Shown one piece after another: positions 61,534 through 64,000 of a stretch of DNA of 64,000 bases. Each line of letters begins with the position of its first letter. The first letter of the stretch is position 1. The notes under the pieces were generated by a model. That model searched no databases and was not told the origin of the DNA. It worked only from the letters and a program-made list of their open reading frames with translations. The stretch is taken from positions 73,936 through 137,935 of the forward strand of contig DATAXP010000143.1 in NCBI GenBank assembly GCA_036272935.1, read 5' to 3'. The position numbers and the translations under genes are program-made. This stretch comes from DATAXP01 sp036272935 (GTDB lineage: Bacteria > Planctomycetota > Planctomycetia > Pirellulales > PNKZ01).

Positions 61534-62378
61534 GGTTCAACTGCTGCGCCATGCGATAGAACAACTCCAGGCCGCGCAGCTCGCGCTCGCCCAGGGTAAA
61601 GTACAAGTTGTCGCGCAGGTAGCCGACGCACTCCGGCTGCGTAAGCCCCAGCGGAGCCGCCTCGCGCCGGGCGATCGTTTCGAGATTCGCCACGCCCAGA
61701 TCACGAGATTGCGACAGCGCTTGCTCGACGCCTTGCAAGTCCGTACCCACGCGCGCCACCCACATCGCGAACACGAACGGCAGCTCGGCCCACCGGCACC
61801 ATTCGTCGCCAAGGTCCCATACCTCGGCACACGCTTCGCCGGCCGAACGCATCGCCCGGTCGCCGATCAGCACTGCCGCGTCGGCCCGGGTGTCGGCAAG
61901 CGACGCACCCAGCGGCAACGGCTCCAGCCGTGGCTCGATGCCGTATCGCTCGCAAAGCAAAATCCTCACCATGGCGATGCTGGTTCGCGACCCCTCGTCC
62001 AGGGCCAACGTCTGAAGCTGCTCGATCGGCACCCGGCTGAACAGTTTCACGCTGAGCACTGGCCCCCGGCAGGCGATGCAGGCATCGGAAACAATCGTAT
62101 AGCCGGGGCGTTGGAAGAACTCGATCGACGGAATCAGTGCCAGATCGAGTTCCCCGTCGGCCAATCGATCGGCCAAGCGGCTAGGATAATCGAGCACCAG
62201 CTCAGCCTGCGGCGCGAGGCGCTCGAGCTCGTAAATCAACGGCTTGGTGTTGAGGTACGTGACCGCGCCGATGCGAACTTTCGACCGTGAATGCATTGCG
62301 TCGATTTTATCGTGACGGTGGGTCTCCGACAAACGAACCGCAGTGGCAGAGGCCCGATAACTGCGAAGACGCAGCGCA

Positions 62379-62515
62379 CGCCCTTCTCCCTCTGGGAGAA
62401 GGTGGCCGAAGGTCGGATGAGGGCGAAGCGGCATCGACGCCGAGTACCCGCATCACCCTCACCCGGCCGCCGCGGCGGCGGCCACTCTCTCCCGAAGGGC
62501 GAGGGGATGCCGGGC
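62379..62515. repeat. Dispersed repeat copy 2 with inverted third copy
   Basis: Bases 62379-62423 match the repeat at 57151-57195 at 41 of 45 positions. Bases about 62453-62515 hold a related copy in inverted orientation, so a long stem could form between them (CCCTTCTCCCTCTGGGAGAA opposite CTCTCTCCCGAAGGGCGAGG). The pair lies between the starts/ends of mqnA and the sulfatase gene, probably an insertion of a palindromic repeat pair and possible terminator for the sulfatase. Confidence 0.78.
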
Positions 62516-62518
62516 AGC

Positions 62519-64000
62519 CTACTTTTTCTTCTTCTGTACCCGCTGCGGTTGGTCGGCGCGGGCGGGGTCGTATTGCGGATTCGGCAGCGGGTCTTGAGCG
62601 CCGACCTCGGCACGCCACGAGGCCAGTTTGGCCCGTAGCTCGCTGGCCTTCTCCGGCATCGCCGACGCCATGTCGCGCGATTCCCCTTCGTCGTCCTTCA
62701 GGTTGTACAGTTCGGCGTGGTTGTCTTCGTAGAACTCGACCAGCCGCCAGTCGCCGTCGCGGATGGCGCTGTACGGCGTGGCGCCGCCGGGATGGTAGTG
62801 CGGATAGTGCCAGTACAGCGCGTCGCGCTTGAGTTGGCCGGTCTGCTTGAGCACGGGCAGCAGGCTTTCGCCGTCGATCGGTTTTCCTGCCACCGGAGCG
62901 ACACCACACGCTTCGAGCAGCGTCGGAAAAAAGTCAATGCTCATCGCCGCTGCGGCGCTCGTCGAGCCAGCCGCCACGACGGCCGGCCATTTGACGATCA
63001 ATGGTACGCGCACGCCCCCTTCATAGGCTGAGCCTTTACCTGCGCGCGCCGGTACGTTCACCGTCGAGTTGCCTGGCTTCATCAAGCCGCCGTTGTCGCT
63101 GGTGAAGATGAAGATCGTGTTCTTCGTAAGGCCCAGCTCGTCGAGCTTGCGGACGATCGTGCCCACCGAATCGTCAACGCTCTCGACCAGCCCAGCATAG
63201 GTGGCGTTGTGCTGGCCGTTGGGGTCCGACGGCTTCGCCCGATACTTCTCGATCACCGCCGGCTTCGCCATCAGCGGCGTGTGGACCGCGTAGTGCGGCA
63301 AGTAGACGAAGAACGGCTCGTCGGCGTTGGCTTCGATGAACTTGCAGGCCTCGTCGGTGAGCCGATCGCTGAGAAATTCGCCGGGAGGACCGTCCGGAAG
63401 CGTGGCAATCTTGTATGGCGAAAAATAACTCAGCGGGCTTCCTTTGTCGGTCCCACCGAGCGCGAAATCGAACCCTTGCGTCTTCGGCCAGTACGGTTCG
63501 TCGCCGAGGTGCCACTTGCCGAACTGGCCGGTTTCGTAGCCAGCGCCATCGAGCGATCGGGCGACGTTCGGCACCTCGTGCGGCAGATGCATGGTCCAGT
63601 CGGGCGGCATCAGCTTGGCAAACGGTCGCCGATGGCCGGGAATCCAGTCGGTGATGTGCAGCCGTGCGGGATATTGCCCCGTAAGCACCGCGGCGCGCGT
63701 CGGCGAGCAGACCGTGCAAGCCGAGTAAGCGTGCGTGAACCGCATCCCGTCGGCAGCCAGCCGATCGACGTTCGGTGTCTCATAGAACTTCGACCCCATA
63801 CACTCCAGGTCGGTCCAACCCATGTCGTCGACAAGCATCAGCACGATGTTTGGCCTACACGGTGTTTCCGCTAAATTGTCGGCAAAAACGTGGCATATCA
63901 GATGGGGAAGACTTAGCGCTGCAAGGATTAGTGTAGTAAATGAGTGTAGTAATCGGTCTGGTAAAACGCATGCAGCAGGCGTACGATTTCGTTTGATCCA
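62519..64000 (-). CDS. Sulfatase, exported (5' partial)
   Basis: The frame stays open to the end of the window; the start lies beyond base 64000, so 493 residues are visible. The residues before the domain (LLHSFTTLILAALSLPHLIC) look like a signal peptide. The domain starts RPNIVLMLVDDMGWTDLECM (metal-binding Asp pair), and the formylglycine site is CTVCSPTRAAVLTGQYPAR (C-S-P-T-R, the Cys to be oxidised). Later marks: WHLGDEPYWPKTQGFD, IFTSDNGGLMKPGNS, AAGST-like. Catalyses sulfate ester hydrolysis, probably of algal glycans in the periplasm. The basic tail (VQKKKK) follows a Pro-rich end. Confidence 0.94.
   Translation of the reverse strand, partial: WIKRNRTPAACVLPDRLLHSFTTLILAALSLPHLICHVFADNLAETPCRPNIVLMLVDDMGWTDLECMGSKFYETPNVDRLAADGMRFTHAYSACTVCSPTRAAVLTGQYPARLHITDWIPGHRRPFAKLMPPDWTMHLPHEVPNVARSLDGAGYETGQFGKWHLGDEPYWPKTQGFDFALGGTDKGSPLSYFSPYKIATLPDGPPGEFLSDRLTDEACKFIEANADEPFFVYLPHYAVHTPLMAKPAVIEKYRAKPSDPNGQHNATYAGLVESVDDSVGTIVRKLDELGLTKNTIFIFTSDNGGLMKPGNSTVNVPARAGKGSAYEGGVRVPLIVKWPAVVAAGSTSAAAAMSIDFFPTLLEACGVAPVAGKPIDGESLLPVLKQTGQLKRDALYWHYPHYHPGGATPYSAIRDGDWRLVEFYEDNHAELYNLKDDEGESRDMASAMPEKASELRAKLASWRAEVGAQDPLPNPQYDPARADQPQRVQKKKK

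Overview
This is a GC-rich chromosomal window that looks like a planctomycete, most probably of the Pirellulales. The evidence is the gene content: three complete gene pairs of planctomycete-type cytochrome/DUF1549-DUF1553 proteins with DUF1501 proteins, a sulfatase, an ECF sigma factor fused in an operon to a membrane Ser/Thr kinase, a kinase with extracellular lectin-like domains, a giant autotransporter-repeat protein with a PEP-CTERM tail, menaquinone synthesis by the futalosine route (mqnA, mqnC), and many species-type small membrane proteins. No rRNA, tRNA, CRISPR array or intact prophage was seen.

Layout. 1-7545: 3' part of a giant beta-strand-repeat PEP-CTERM protein, then a hairpin repeat. 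7806-11116: a secretin-like STN protein, a DUF4139 protein and a 59-residue membrane protein. 11389-18731 (minus): a four-gene run DUF1549/DUF1553 > DUF1501 > ECF sigma > Ser/Thr kinase. 18912-19610: three very small proteins (zinc ribbon, two-helix membrane protein, Flp-type pilin). 19851-29563 (minus): esterase, receptor-like kinase with two LamG and one C-type lectin domain, PQQ-type propeller, duplicated TolC-like protein, dusB. 29783-34734: S1C protease, membrane protein, HEAT-repeat protein, endonuclease/exonuclease/phosphatase protein, ending in a terminator hairpin.

34981-37479 is the most disturbed stretch: two small genes, then the amino-terminal third of a subtilase joined to a piece of a DUF1549 gene, joined in turn to the tail of a WD40 gene (with a nonsense codon), followed by a truncated REP-associated (Y1, IS200-like) transposase lying between two REP-like sequences, one of them a perfect 26-bp inverted repeat.

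37500-44383: metH, then a three-gene plus-strand cluster (proline-rich membrane protein, CpsD-like ATPase with an altered P-loop, ExeA-like AAA ATPase) that recalls exopolysaccharide/exosortase loci. 44384-44808: a repeat-filled spacer. 44809-54006: two DUF1549/DUF1501 pairs facing each other with 5-6 bases between stop codons. 54165-64000: a repeat-rich exported protein, a methyltransferase, a metallophosphoesterase, an ABC exporter pair whose permease carries a CPBP protease domain, mqnC and mqnA, and a sulfatase that runs off the window. Functions are inferred from sequence motifs read by eye; no database search was run.
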